Positions 23,432 through 34,799 of a stretch of 64,000 nt of DNA are shown here, piece after piece. The notes under the pieces are model-generated. The model saw nothing but the letters and a program-made list of their open reading frames with translations, searched no databases and was not told where the DNA came from. Each line of letters begins with the position of its first letter. The first letter of the stretch is position 1. The translations under genes and the position numbers were made by a program. Location of the stretch: positions 62,001-126,000 of the forward strand of contig JADNRV010000002.1 of the NCBI GenBank assembly GCA_015499995.1, written 5' to 3'. The stretch comes from Flammula alnicola (lineage: Eukaryota > Basidiomycota > Agaricomycetes > Agaricales > Strophariaceae).

Positions 23432-25650
23432 CTATAACTTGTAGCCAACCATCACTCTCACTGCACGACATGGAATTTGCATCTCTTCCACAGTTGCGTG
23501 TTTCCTAGCTTCAATCATGCTTCCCGTAGTCGCTCTTCTTCAATGAGTTCGGCTTTCGACAAAGGTTCCCGAGCGGGCAAGGGCCACCCGATGTTATCCA
23601 GCGAACACCAGAGCGACACACGCGCTTGCATATCCCTAATGCAAGCATCAGTTCGGACAACAAGCGAGAGGAAAGAGTAACTTACGATCGGTATCGTTCA
23701 ATCAGCTTCTCAAATTTCTTCCGGCTTTGAAGCTCCTCTAATTCTTCATCATCGTCCCACCCGAACGGTAATATTGATCTTTTCTATTTCGTATTCTATC
23801 CTTCAACTCTTCCCACATGGCTTCCTGACACGCCAACACCGCCTGGTGCGACCGATACAGGTGCATAGCAAGTGATCGTTCGCTCAATCCCGAAAGCTGC
23901 GCCATTGGAAACAAAGATCCGGGAGGCAGGGCGTCGGTTTCGCTTTCAGTCAGCGAACTGTCGAGCATGAAACGTTGTAGTGGCATCGTTGTAACGTCAA
24001 CAAGTGGGCGGTTGAACATTTGATACGGAAAGATCGAAGGAAGAATTAGAGCTGTCTCCGTTATAAGAGAATGGGGCGGAGGCAGTGCGAGGTCGAGGAG
24101 GACTAGGCGCTAAATTCGAGTTGGCAGTAGAGCTCGTTGAGGTTGAAATTGATGAGGAAAATGATAAGGACATGGTCGGTTGGCAGGATTAGCGGGGTTG
24201 GGATAATTGTTGAGGCTCGCGGACTCAGGAGATCCGCACTCGCTTCTGGCACAATATACGAGGTCGTGATTTGAGTGGTAGGGGTTGAATTGGCGGTAGC
24301 GGCGGCATAGGGAAATGGACAACAGGTCCCAGTGTTACCTGTCGAAAATAGGTGGTGAGATAGTTAGGGAGAACAGCTAAAAAAAAAAAAGTTCAACATT
24401 TTAGTTTTAAACCAATCGATCCTCAAGAGTTCACTTACACGAAGGCTTCAGGTTTATAAAGCGATTCTCGAATATGGATCTGTAGAGAGACTCAAGCAAA
24501 GCATGGTCATGACAAGGCGTTTTCGATGTCCCAGAGAAAGGCGACGATGTCGACGACATAGTGGAATGACCACGACGTGAACCATCGGGATGTCGAACGG
24601 ACGTGGAACGCAAAGGACGAGCTCGAAGAGCCTGGGTAAACCACCGAGGAAGAGTCGGGAATATGATATCTAGAAGATTGTTGTTAAGTCAACATTGTAT
24701 GTTACCCGTATTCAAGGCTCACGCACCATCTTCTATCACCTCGACAGAACCTCCTGGTCGCAATACTCTGCATACTTCCTATTATACCCGTAAACAACCG
24801 CCGTATAGAAGGAAAAAATAACTGGCTCACTTCCAACAGCACACCCCACTATGATAATCTTGCGTTAGAACAATATGGCCAAATTAGTCTACCAAAACAT
24901 GACACCTTGTTTTCCGGTACACCTGTCGCTATTGACTGAATGTGTACGTGATCGAATTCATCGTCGTCGAATGGCAACTTCGTCGTCAAGCTAGGGTCAA
25001 ATTCAGCCAGTAAAGTCGAAAGAGGTAGCAAACATAACGTACAAGTTGCCATGCTTCCATTCAATCCTGCTCGCTATCGATGGGTGAAGTATTCGTAGTG
25101 GGATTTGGACGTCGACGAGGTCGAATCCGACCTTTATTGACGCGCATGTTCAGGACAGAGTAGAAAGGGGTGCATGACATTGTACACACCAATTCGCATT
25201 CCGGCCATGCCTTGGCAGCATCGATGACCCAGTTGCCAGTCTAGACCCATCCAAGCGTGAGCGCAATTCATACGATCGGCCGCTGTGAAGATACCGACGC
25301 ACCCCACAACCCAAATCCAATGCGCGCGTTGGAAGCTCTTTGAAATTGGCAAAGGATACGGAGCCTCGTAAGTATTGCGCCAGTCGGTTGTCGAGCGCCT
25401 CGCTAAAAATGGATCGAGGGTCCAAGTTCTTTTGATCATGCTAACGAGAACGGGAGAGATATACGCACAGTTCAAGCACATGCTTGTCATAGGACAGCGG
25501 ATAGGGTGCTTTCTCTTTGTCATATGAGTGGTGCCTTTGACCATACTTGTGCTGGAAATCCTTCCGTCGCATGTGTCTCTTTCCGTCGCCGGTGTATGAG
25601 GATGAGGCAGTTGAATAAGACGCCGTGAGTGAGGGCGATGCTAGGGACAT
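23432..25650 (-). CDS. SAM-dependent methyltransferase with conserved C-terminal extension
   Basis: Class I (Rossmann) methyltransferase. Start 25650; the first exons encode a Ser/Tyr/His-rich leader and YPLSYDKHVLEL, then EALDNRLAQYLRGS. SAM motif I, ALDLGCGTGNWV, is split by an intron. FVGFDLVDVQ-like LVGFDLVDVQIP follows, then LPFDDDEFDHVH and LRPGGSVEVIEDD (motif III area). Around 24500-24600 there is a Ser-rich insert. The C-terminal domain has PLVDVTTMPLQRF, LSERSLAMHLYRS, and DMQARVSLWCSLDNIGWPLP near 23590, ending VRVMVGYKL with the stop at 23432-23434. The methyltransferase half reads cleanly through seven or more introns. The C-terminal half has about five single-base shifts (near 23521, 23778, 24040, 24180, 24262). 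Substrate unknown; the family appears fungal. Confidence 0.78.
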
Positions 25651-26159
25651 GTCGATTATCTGTACGGGATTCGCGTTTGCGCTGGTAGCAGAAGAGAAAA
25701 GCGGTGTGAGGGGTATACTTTGCAGGGGTCTTGACGTATATCACACCATGCTGGAATACTTATAGTAAGATGGAGATTGGGCAACACGAGTGTCAATTCA
25801 TACAGTGTGCACCGAGGCACCGATGATATGCGCTGACAAGCGAGATAATGATACGCGAGGTATCTGCGAATCTTCCTTAACTTATCTCCGAAAAGGCATT
25901 CGGCAAATCGACTTTGAGGGTTCAAAGTGACCATCATCTGATATGAGGCTCCTTGGAGGCTACTCGAGTACTACCTCATTTATAACCAGACTTACCACCA
26001 ATCCCTGAACTGAATATCAAGTTGCAAACTATTATTAAATATCATTTGATTCAACTCGGGGTATGATCAGGTATCAACGATGGAGTCCATGAACAAACGA
26101 AAAAAGAACTCAAGTGATAACTATCAGAATCAAAGTCCAAGGCTGCCCTCAACCGAGCA
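25651..26159. other. Intergenic region upstream of methyltransferase gene
   Basis: Promoter region of the minus-strand methyltransferase and downstream flank of the AIF-like remnant. No supported gene. Confidence 0.45.
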
Positions 26160-27060
26160 CTATGTAGTATCTTCGTTGACTTTGTGACGAACAAACCAGC
26201 CACCGACGACATTCCACAAAGAAAACTCGAACACGCTGCGTCTCCGTTCTATCTCAATGATTAGACCGACATAGATCAGAGCGACGACCAGAGCTGCTTA
26301 CCTTGCCAACTGAGATGGCGATCCCTTCCGAAGTTCCCTTGTACGTCTTGATTGTCTTTCCCCGCAGGTTCGCAGTGACATTCGATACAATCATGGCGCC
26401 ATGACTTCCGAGCATCATGGACTGCTTTGCTCAGGAAAATCAACGACGTCTCCGATGGCAAAGGTCTTCGGATGATTCAATAGCATCCATTGGCAGACGA
26501 CGCTTCGGCGCTGCAAGGAGTATCCGTGGGTCGAAAAGCTGCCGCGAAAATTGTGAGCACAAGACTTCGCACTGAACATAATAATAGATCCACCTTCCTG
26601 GTCTTGACAAGTTCCCATCAAGTAACTCGAGATCGTCGACATACTTAATCCTTGAAGATCAAGCCAATTTTCCTCACAATTAAACAAGCTTCTATTGAAC
26701 GACCTGGTATGCTTGTTCAAGACATATCCATCGCTATGGGCAATAACGATCAATTCCTCCTGTAAAACATACAGGGCACTCATCTCCAAAGATGCCCATC
26801 TTTACCTACTAACTCTACAAGAGAAGGAAGTTTAGTAAAGAAATCAATCGCAACCAAAGTAGCTTAATAACTCACTCATACCAATAGCACCGGCACCAAA
26901 CTTATTACCAGAAAGACGTTCTGGACAGACTTGATTATAGCTCTGCTGGTGGTACAGGATGAACTAGCATGTACACGATATGCTCTTGGTTCGCTGGACA
27001 ATATCGCTTCAGTTCTATGTTTCTCGACGTTCGTAGCTTGACCGACCTGCACTGCAAGAG
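26160..27060 (-). pseudogene. 5'-truncated AIF/FSP1-like NAD(P)/FAD oxidoreductase remnant
   Basis: Several stretches match the order of the AIF/AMID (FSP1-like) flavoprotein family on the minus strand. GAGAIG then ELVG (second dinucleotide-binding motif) lies near 26870-26920. AHSDGYVLNKH lies near 26720 and YVDDLELLDGNLSRPGR near 26620. TFAIGDVVDFPEQ (second FAD-binding motif) lies near 26440, followed by KAVMMLGSHGAMIVSNV and YKGTSEGIAISVGK. An intron near 26240-26300 leads to a final WNVVGGWFVRHKV and a TAG at 26160-26162. These pieces lie in different frames, so at least four breaks exist. The N-terminal FAD-binding Rossmann fold (about 130 residues) is not found; the space where it should lie is occupied by the start of the GTPase gene at 27156. 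Most likely a decaying copy. Confidence 0.55.
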
Positions 27061-27155
27061 AAAGTGTTATATGAGCCAACGTGGGAATATGACGCAAAGG
27101 CTTTATTTAGAGTCTGAAAGGTGCCAAATTCGGATTTGTACATGAAATAACTTGA

Positions 27156-29359
27156 ATGCCTCCTCGTCGCAAGCCAACTTCAACCCGCCAGAAAAAGGCA
27201 GACCAGCAGCTGAAGCGCGCCATAAAGCGCGGAGACGTTCCTCCACCAGAAGTAAAGAAGACACCTCACCACCGCAAACCAAGGCTAGGCCCAACTGGCC
27301 ATGTAATCGGCGCATCCGATACTTCAGCTGTGGAATCTGCACGAAAGTTGCAGTCTGCTTTCATCCAGCTGCCCCCTAATTTTTAGAGCAGACGAATACA
27401 TTGCATCCAATCTCTCGCTATCGCGTCCTATCTCCTACGAGCAAGCCATCTTTCACAGCTTTGATCATGACGGCGATCCGGATATCGAGGCGTTATCCTG
27501 CCCTAAGCGACCAAAGTGGCGCTTCGACATGTCTAAACTCGAGGTAGAGCGCAATGAAGAAGGTTATTTCAAGAAATGGCTGGCTCAAACCGATGAAGCC
27601 CTCAAGAAGTGGCAGAACAAGTCCGAACCAACAACACATCCGAATCCGCGGAATCCCAACTTTCGATGCCTCGCTCGCCGTCATATTTCGAACGCAATCT
27701 AGAAGTCTGGCGGCAGTTGTATGTCCCTATCTTCCTCATTGTATCGCCCTCTCAAGAATCTGCTTCATAGATGGCGCGTTACCGAAATCTCCAGATCATC
27801 CTCGTCCTCCTCGACTCTCGTTGCTCCACTTTACACTACCCACCGTCACTTTCAACATATCTCGGCGATCGTAAATCGTACTTGTCCTCACTAAAGTCGA
27901 TATCGCAGGACCGCCCGTGTACAAGCATGGATCAAGTATATCCACGACCAGCACCGAAAGTGCGCATAGTCCAAGTCGAATCTTATATCGAGAAAGAGTC
28001 GAGGATGGAACACCAAGGACGCAAACAGTACGAGCCGAGTATTCCCGAGCACTTCCGAGCTATGCTTGTGCAAGTTATCAAAGAAGTTCATGCTGAAATG
28101 TTGGAACCTCCGGAGAAGGTCAAGAACAATCCGAACTGGCTCAAGAATTGGATACCCCAAGTGAAGAGAGATATTGATTGGGAAGGAGTCATGCAAGCAA
28201 AGGGTTCAAAAGTAGGACTTGCAGTTGGAGGGGCTACGGTTCCAAAACCCCTCGATGATGATAGTGGACAGCCTGACCTACCCGAAAATCCTGACCATCG
28301 TCAAGAACCCAGCTATCTGACAATCGGTTTAATAGGTGTGCAATCCAGTTCTCCATTGGGTTCTCTCAAACTCAGAGGCTGAAACCCAGGTCAACCCAAC
28401 GTCGGGAAATCATCGCTCTTGAACGCGCTTTTCGGGACCCGAAAGGTTCGAGCCTCAAAAACACCGGGAAAAGTGTGTATAATAAAATTATCCCTATTTC
28501 CAGTCATTCAATTTCTCTTCAGACCAAACATTTTCAGACCTTATACTGGACCCCCGACGTACGCCTGGTCGATTGCCCCGGGCTAGTAATGCCAAACTAC
28601 GTGCCGATGGAGATGCAGGTCCGTAACTTCTGACAGCCTTGCAAGTGGCTGCTAAGTATTCCTTTCATATTCAGGTCCTTTCCGGAATTTTGCCAATATC
28701 AAGAGTATCTGCTGTTCCGTCATGTATCCACTATACTTCTCAGCTGTTGCCCCTGGAACGGATCTTCAAACTAGTGCATCCCTCAACAAGATTGGCGCCT
28801 GTTGAAGACAAGCGTACTTGGCGCGATGATAGGAAACCTGAAGAACAGACAGGAAGCTCGAATCCTCCTGCCTGGACTGCCATGGATATTCTTACGGCCT
28901 ATGCAGATGCAAAAGGATGGGTCACTGCCCAGGCAGGAAGGCCGGACGTCCACAGGGCTGGAAATGCCTGTATGCTTTTTATTTTTTCTTACGGTCGTCT
29001 TCTCTCCCTGATTTTTTATCTGAACTTTAGTGCTTCGAGCCGTGGCCGAGGGTAGGGTAGGCTGGGGTTTCTGGCCACCTGGCACACCACTTGATCAAAT
29101 TGCAGCCGGGGGCGGAGAAGGACAGGGTATTTGGATACCGCATGGCGACAGAGTTGACCAGGAAAGTGAACCAGAAAGTGAAGGCGAAGAGGAGAACCTC
29201 GGCCGTTCAAGTGAGAGCGAGGACGAAGGGATTGAGGAAGAGGAGGAGGAGGAAGATTCTGGGAACGCAAGCTCGGTTGGTATTGGCCGGTTTGGTGTGC
29301 TTGCTGTAAATGATACCGGAGAAGACGATGAGGATAGTTCGGAAGAATCATGTGGTTGA
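27156..29359 (+). CDS. GNL1-like circularly permuted GTPase; six single-base breaks in 5' half
   Basis: YlqF/YawG-type GTPase related to GNL1, a family linked to ribosome biogenesis. Start at 27156 with MPPRRKPTSTRQKKADQQ, a basic nucleolar-type tail. Conserved CPKRPKWRFDMSK and YFERNLEVWRQLW precede the permuted G domain: ILVLLDSR, then TKVDIAGPA (G4), before G1 (GQPNVGKSSLLNALFG, across an intron at about 28337), G2 KTPGKTKHFQT, and G3 VDCPGLVMP. The C-terminal part has GRPDVHRAGNALLRAVAEG and a Glu/Asp-rich tail to a TGA at 29359. The 3' half is clean over four introns. Six single-base shifts crowd the 5' part near 27382, 27633, 27791, 27874, 27912 and 27966. Order G4-G1-G3 makes the permuted-GTPase call secure. 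Confidence 0.85.
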
Positions 29360-29809
29360 GCACGCTTGGTGCTAATCTCGTGTGAGTTGTTCTTCGCCCA
29401 TCGTCTGTCCACGGGGTCTGAACAACTTCGAAGAACACAGGTACAATATTTTTGGGAGGAGTGGCATCGCCATTCTCCCATATATAATGCGATTTATTCT
29501 GATACCCTTCTCGGTATTCCCTGCGAGCAGATCAGCAGTACACTTTTCTGAATTTGACCCGTGATCGGTCTGTAATTTGGCATCTATTTTTAAACTGTCC
29601 ACCTGCAGTCTCCAGCAACCCAATGTTGCATCTTCCCTCACGTTCCCTTGCCTTGGCTTCAGTTCTTCGGAGAATTCCAACGCACTGAAGGCAGACCACA
29701 TCACGGCGGCTTCAAACATACGGTCCGACGAGACTCGAAGCGGGCCGGTGTTGACGACGATGCATGTTATAAAATGACCAGCAAGCTCATTTAGAATCTT
29801 CAATTCGTC
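29360..29809. other. Intergenic, GTPase to acetylesterase
   Basis: No supported gene. 3' UTR of the GTPase gene and the promoter of the acetylesterase, with a possible TATA-like TTATAAAATG near 29767. Confidence 0.45.
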
Positions 29810-30793
29810 ATGCGTTCCATGCAAGTTGCTGGTATCTGCGCGGCCATCGCTTCTGTTGTTTCTGGTCAGACTGTCTACATGGCAGGCGATTCCACCATGG
29901 CGAAGGGTGGAGGAGGAAATGGCACAGATGGTTGTGAATTATGTCTTCAACCGTCCGGCCGAATATGCTAACATAATTTTTTGATTAGGATGGGGTCAAT
30001 ACTTGGGTCAATATTTGACACTCCCTGTTGTCAACCTGGCCATTGCTGGACGCTCCGCGCGGTCGTACAGTGATGAAGGCCGTTTCACAACCTTGATCGA
30101 CACCGTGAAATCTGGTGATTTTGTTATCATCGAATTTGGGCACAACGACGGCACGTCTGGTGCGGTAGACAATGGAAGGCAGGACGCAGTTGGTAGCGAC
30201 CTCACCACAACTGCTACTGTTACCACTTCAAAGTGAGAATTTTTATTTTCCTCCATACTTGTCAGAAGTAGAAAAATTCCCTTTCAATTACACAGCGGAA
30301 CGTCCATCGTCATCCACACATTCAACTTCTACGTCGACAATGCAGTCAACTCGCTAAAAGCCAAGGGGCCGTGCCGATCGTCTCTTCTCAGACACCCGAC
30401 AATATCTGGACCAACGGCGTTATAAGCGCCCCACCTCGGTTTGTCGGATACGCTCAACTGGCTGCCAGCCAGACCTCCGTCACTTACGTCGACCACTTTG
30501 ATTATGTGGCGCAATCATTTGAGAGCATCGGAGAAAATACGGTGAATACGTTCTATCCCATGGACCACACCCACACCTCTCCAACGGGTGCCAATGTCGT
30601 CGCTCAAGCCTTCGTCCGTGGACTCGCATGTGGACAGAGTGCTCTAACTGGAAAGTTGAATAGTGCTGGAAAGAGTGTGCCGCTTATAGGTGAGATTGAA
30701 ATTGGACAAGGAAGAACCGGGCCCTTCTCTGACAAGCTTTATAGGTCAATGCGTGTAGGGACTTCGGATTTTAAATATATGCACACTGTATAA
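29810..30793 (+). CDS. Rhamnogalacturonan acetylesterase, CE12-type SGNH hydrolase
   Basis: Secreted plant-cell-wall enzyme that removes acetyl groups from rhamnogalacturonan I backbones of pectin. The ATG at 29810 gives [19 protein letters not shown], a likely signal peptide. Block [12 protein letters not shown] holds the nucleophile Ser. WGQYLGQYL follows intron 1; GRSARSY and IEFGHNDG (block III) follow. The end has [17 protein letters not shown] with the catalytic Asp/His pair. Two introns (about 29938-29989 and 30234-30294). A single G appears to be missing in GGGG at 30365-30368: without it, VNSLKAKG cannot continue into [14 protein letters not shown]. The listed end follows the open frame; homologues stop close to NSAGKSVP, so the last 30-odd residues are uncertain. 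Confidence 0.85.
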
Positions 30794-31597
30794 TTAGGGA
30801 CCTCTGTGCCTTGGACTAGACCCCTGAGACTCGAATGGGAATGTGCATCGTCATGTACAGTCGTGAATGTCCCACCCCGGCTGTGACTTTCTGTGAGTTA
30901 TGGAACATGGAAGTGATTTACGCGACGCGCCATATGTAACTGAAGCTAGCTAATTCGCCCAAGCCTCAATCCCACAGAATAAAATAGAAAGGGTCCAGAA
31001 TATTCGTAAGTAAAATACTGAGGTTACCAAACCGCCTTGCGGAAACGCTCACCCGTCGTCGATCCGCACAATAGGAATTGCACATACTTGATGAGGCATC
31101 TATAGCGTAAGAAATATATTAATTGGTGTTCTTGATTGAAATTTAAGAAAAACGTGTTTACAACCCTCCGCCTACTACAGTTCCAGTGGGTATAGAAGGC
31201 CTCGTTCTTACTACCTTAAAGTTATACGCTTGTATCCTTTCGGGTGCCTTTCGATGGTCATGTGAAGACATACCAAAACAGGAAATCCGAAAGATCTGAC
31301 TTAGACTATTTCGGGCTATCTAAGCGCCTACCAAGCGCCTACTGACCACGGACTGCTAAAGTTTCGCCCAGCAAACTGGAGAGTTCATTCTGCGTTCTCA
31401 TAATTTAAAGAATATATAGTACCTTGAGGCGTCGGATGAAAGTTACTCCCGGCGATGACATTCAATTGCTCTCGTGTCCGAACCATTCTAGACCTTCGAA
31501 GAGCGCCCAAGAGACGTCTTAGTATTGTAGTATGTCAAAGTCGGCGCCGTGAAGTGCACCCATGACCCATTCCGCAGCTCCTTACATTCTGGGTGTC

Positions 31598-31691
31598 ATT
31601 ACTAGGAAACTTCTGATGTTTCATGATAGCAAAAAAGCAGCGAGAAGTCAAAGGCGCCTGATAATCTAAGCGCCTATTACTGGGAAACTTC
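31598..31691. repeat. Short direct-repeat pair
   Basis: ATTACTAGGAAACTTC and ATTACTGGGAAACTTC (15 of 16 identical), 62 bases apart. The second copy is preceded by AAGCGCCT, which also occurs twice near 31322-31340. Confidence 0.5.
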
Positions 31692-31784
31692 CTATGGAAA
31701 ATTCGTCTCATCTTTTACCCTCTTCTATCGAGGTAAATTAACCCCATACTCGTAAATTATAGACACTTAGGGAGTCCAGTAGAA

Positions 31785-31792
31785 TATAAAAG
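31785..31792 (+). promoter_or_regulatory. TATA-like element before orphan gene
   Basis: TATAAAAG about 40 bases before the ATG at 31832, a spacing suited to a core promoter. Confidence 0.4.
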
Positions 31793-31831
31793 CATCTCCA
31801 GAACTTGGCGAATTAACACCAATCTTGCATC

Positions 31832-32946
31832 ATGTCAGCGAGGACACAACAAGTCGGATTCATGCCTACTACGACAGCTTTTGCATCACCTCCCATTTTT
31901 CTGCCCACGTCTCCGAGTCCGGCGGTCGTACCCAGCGGCCAGACGTGCGCTCGCACCTTTCCAGCATATGGCCTCTGGGAATGGACCCTTCGCTATCTAT
32001 CCACCTCAGTATGACGACGGCGACGACGAACAGTTACTGCATATATTATGCATCATTTCGTGAAGAACCGGTCACTGCACTTTCTGCCAATACTCGTCGC
32101 GGTGACACCTGGACGCTTTGCATCGCAGTCCCTATCCCTCCGTCAATAATCCAACGCTTCTTGGTCTAGTTATATGATCAAGTACGCGACGACCTGCGAC
32201 AATGGAATTCCACCATTCAGACGGACACGCTTCTCACTGCCGAGATATTGCCAAACGGCGTAACTACCGAGACTACCGATCTCGATATCTACACGAGCAA
32301 AACAGGTTATGCTCCACGTATGGTTGACCACGATTTAGCGCTTCGTCTCTCAACGACTCTCGCGGTTAAATGCAATGGGGAAGGCGAACAGTGGAGCCAT
32401 TATATAGATAATCAACACATCACTCCTAATGTTCGCGTCGTTGATGAGTCTCATCTTTATGTGGTCTTTCACGTCTGTGAATACCCAACTGCGAGGACAG
32501 TTCGGAGTCTCTCCGTGGAAGTGTCGGCTACCTGGCAAAAGGAAGAGGTAGAGAAGAAAGCAAAGGAAGAGGCGGAGAGGAAGGCAAGGAAGAGCGAAGA
32601 AGAAGGCAAAGGAGAGGAGGAGAGGAGGGCAAGGGAAGCAGAGGAGAGGAGGGCGAGGGAGGAGGAGAAGCAGGCGAGGAAGGAGGAGAAGCAGGCAAGA
32701 GAGGAGGAGCGAGTGGCAAGGAAAGAGGAAAGAGAGGCGAGGGAAGAGGAGAGACGCGCAAGCCAAGCGCGCAAGCCAAGTGTAGCAAATGCCCCAGACG
32801 TTGCTGACGAAAAAATGCAGGCAATCATAGGCGAGGCGATGGATAGACTGGGTTTGGAAAATGTCCCAGCGGATGCAGTTTCGGAAGGAGTCGTGGGGAT
32901 ATACGTGTGGAGGCTCACACAAGGTTACTTCGAGCAGCTGGTATGA
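31832..32946 (+). CDS. Orphan protein with charged coiled-coil tail; disrupted frame
   Basis: I do not recognise a named domain. The N-terminus is Pro/Thr-rich (MSARTQQVGFMPTTTAF). A conserved-looking core continues in other frames: FAIYPPQYDDGDDEQLLHI, then SANTRRGDTWTLCIAVPIP with IIQRFL, then an in-frame TAG at 32167-32169, then LYDQVRDDLRQWNSTIQTD and GVTTETTDLDIYTS. LYVVFHVCEYPTA closes the folded part. From about 32535 to 32780 a Glu/Lys/Arg/Ala-rich coiled coil is encoded by purine-rich near-repeats, then a short helical end (MDRLGLENVPADAVSEGVVG). At least two shifts plus the stop break the reading. The pieces together suggest a compact fungal protein family, of unknown role. It may be a pseudogene or mis-sequenced. 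Confidence 0.45.
32535..32780 (+). repeat. Purine-rich imperfect repeat encoding E/K/R/A coiled coil
   Basis: Tandem imperfect GAGGAGAGGAGGGCAAGG-like units on the plus strand. They produce (E/K/A/R)-rich heptads in frame and spurious long open frames on the opposite strand. Confidence 0.65.
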
Positions 32947-33334
32947 AATGATCTATTCATCTTATCTTTCCTCCGGCATCCTTTTGACTCATTTGTACTT
33001 ATACGTTTCGTTGACCCGTTCCGATCCTTGATTTCTTCTATTGTTTGTGGAAACCCTGCCAAAATCTTTCTCTAGTACGAATTACAAAGTTCAATGTACA
33101 ATTAGCCCTCGAACAGAAAAACGAGATTTTGACTTGCATACCAGATGACCCGTCGATTTCAAGACCAATCATGGCAATTTGTTGTGGTGAACGGCAGAAG
33201 GAAAGGCATGGATATTGTTTGGACGTTCGGCTATTATTAGGAACCAAGCCATCGACAGGACTAGCGGCCCGGCAGTCCTTTTGCCTGAATATATCAACAG
33301 TGAACTCAAGCTGCAAAACCCACGTACTTAAGCG
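32947..33334. other. Intergenic
   Basis: No supported gene. T/C-rich 3' UTR on the left and presumed promoter of the next gene on the right. Confidence 0.4.
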
Positions 33335-34799
33335 ATGCTAAGTTCATGGTTTGGGCAAAAGGCTAGCGATGAAGGGACGATCGAAGGAACAACACCACGT
33401 CCATCGTTCTCATCGCCGACCGACACTCAAGCCCCTCGAGCGTCTACAGACAAACCACCAAAACGCGCCTTCCCTACTGCCTACACAACACCCCACGACA
33501 CAGTCCTCTCAGAGCTGCAGGGTATCCCATCACGACCAGCTGCAACCGACGTGCCCAATCGACCGGCTTCGTTCAGAGATGAACAGGTGGTTTCACCGGA
33601 TTTGCCAGAGTCCATCGCACCACGCGATGAAGCCCCAACTTCTTCGACTCGCCCTGAAGGCAACTTGCTCAGCCCAATCCCAACCCCAAGCTTTCCTGCC
33701 ATCCCCCGTCTTTCTGCTTCTAATTCTAACGATATCCTGCTGGACCCGTTCGACGGTTCATCGCTGGGTGTTTTGATTCCGCAGCAAGATAGTGCTATCA
33801 ACGCCGATGACCTATCGACTTCGCCACCTAACCTTCCGAGTGGCTTCGAGGGTGGTCCACTCGGCTCCAACAATATCGGGAGTGAAGCAGTATGGACCCA
33901 ACTCTCGCGCATTCTGGACCTGCAGAGCCAGATATCGAAAAAGCACCTTGAGATGGAAAGCATCGGTACGGCAAAAGGAAGCGACGCGAAGAGAAAAGGA
34001 CACAAATCGTCTAATCAAGGTGCTACGGAAAGCTCTGGGGTTGCTTCTGGATCTACCTCGGGGTTGGCACAGGAAGACCCGCCTGTACCTCCTGGCCTAC
34101 ACAGGCCAAGGCAGAGAGCGATGAGCACCGTTTCGACTGTGTCATCTAGCGGCGAGCCTGAGGGCGACGAAGAAGGCGTAAATGTGCCCAGTGAAGAGGC
34201 TGAAAAGCACAGACTTAGAGAAGAAGAATTCGCGAAGCTGGCTACTCAGTTTGAGGGGAGAAAGGAGGCAATCAATGATATCATGGGCAAGGTTAGTTCG
34301 ATTCTTCGTCCTGCTCCTCTTCATAACGTTTCTGATAGATAGCTTTCTTCGCTATCAGCTCGACGACCTTTCAAAAGCCTTATCCGAGTTTCATAGTCTG
34401 CCACCTCCTAACATCGAATTCCCGGCCTCTCGTAATAACTCGGTAGGGGTCACATCTCCTCCGATATCCACTACCTCTCCCAAAGGACCAACAAAGGGAG
34501 AATCTAAGGCTACAAGACCACCTCTATCACATACCACAACCTCAGAATCCGTACGAACCTATGACTGGACGAAACAAAACGCTATCCCTTCGGCCTCGAC
34601 TCTGCCTCCCCCGACCATGCTGGGTCGAGGAAAAAGTGACCCTGTGATCATTGATCCTGCACCGCAGAAGACGGCACCGCAGAAGAAAATGGTGCCGACG
34701 GTATTGGTCAATTCGATGGATGTGCAGACGCAGACGCAGGCCCCTGTCATGGACAGCCCGGCTTCTACGCTTGGGAGTTTAAAGCTTCCACAGGAGTGA
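33335..34799 (+). CDS. Hypothetical low-complexity protein with short coiled coils
   Basis: No named domain recognised. It begins MLSSWFGQKASDEG, followed by about 200 residues of Pro/Ser/Thr-rich sequence. A helical segment (WTQLSRILDLQSQISKKHLEMES) lies near 33895 and a second one at SEEAEKHRLREEEFAKLATQ near 34190. An intron begins at about 34290 (GTTAGT) and ends near 34340. Downstream, QLDDLSKALSEFHSLPPP continues the helix and then a Pro/Ser-rich tail runs to the TGA at 34797-34799. The frame on the two sides of the intron does not join with a simple AG acceptor; a one-base discrepancy near 34355 is likely. Looks like a cytosolic, largely disordered scaffold protein. Confidence 0.6.

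Larger units (their letters stand above)
30794..31831. other. 1 kb gene-poor intergenic region with small repeats
   Basis: No supported gene. It holds two short dispersed direct repeats, AAGCGCCTA (near 31322, 31334 and 31667) and ATTACTRGGAAACTTC (31598-31613 and 31676-31691), in AT-rich sequence. This could be remnants of a non-coding repeat. A TATA element lies at 31785-31792. Confidence 0.45.

Noticed and set aside
24379..24392. Poly-A run as a retroposon tail
   Set aside because: On the coding (minus) strand it is the polypyrimidine tract just before a splice acceptor of the methyltransferase gene.
32350..32922. 190- and 149-residue minus-strand frames opposite the charged coiled coil
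   Set aside because: Leu/Ser/Pro-rich artefacts of the purine-rich repeat on the other strand.
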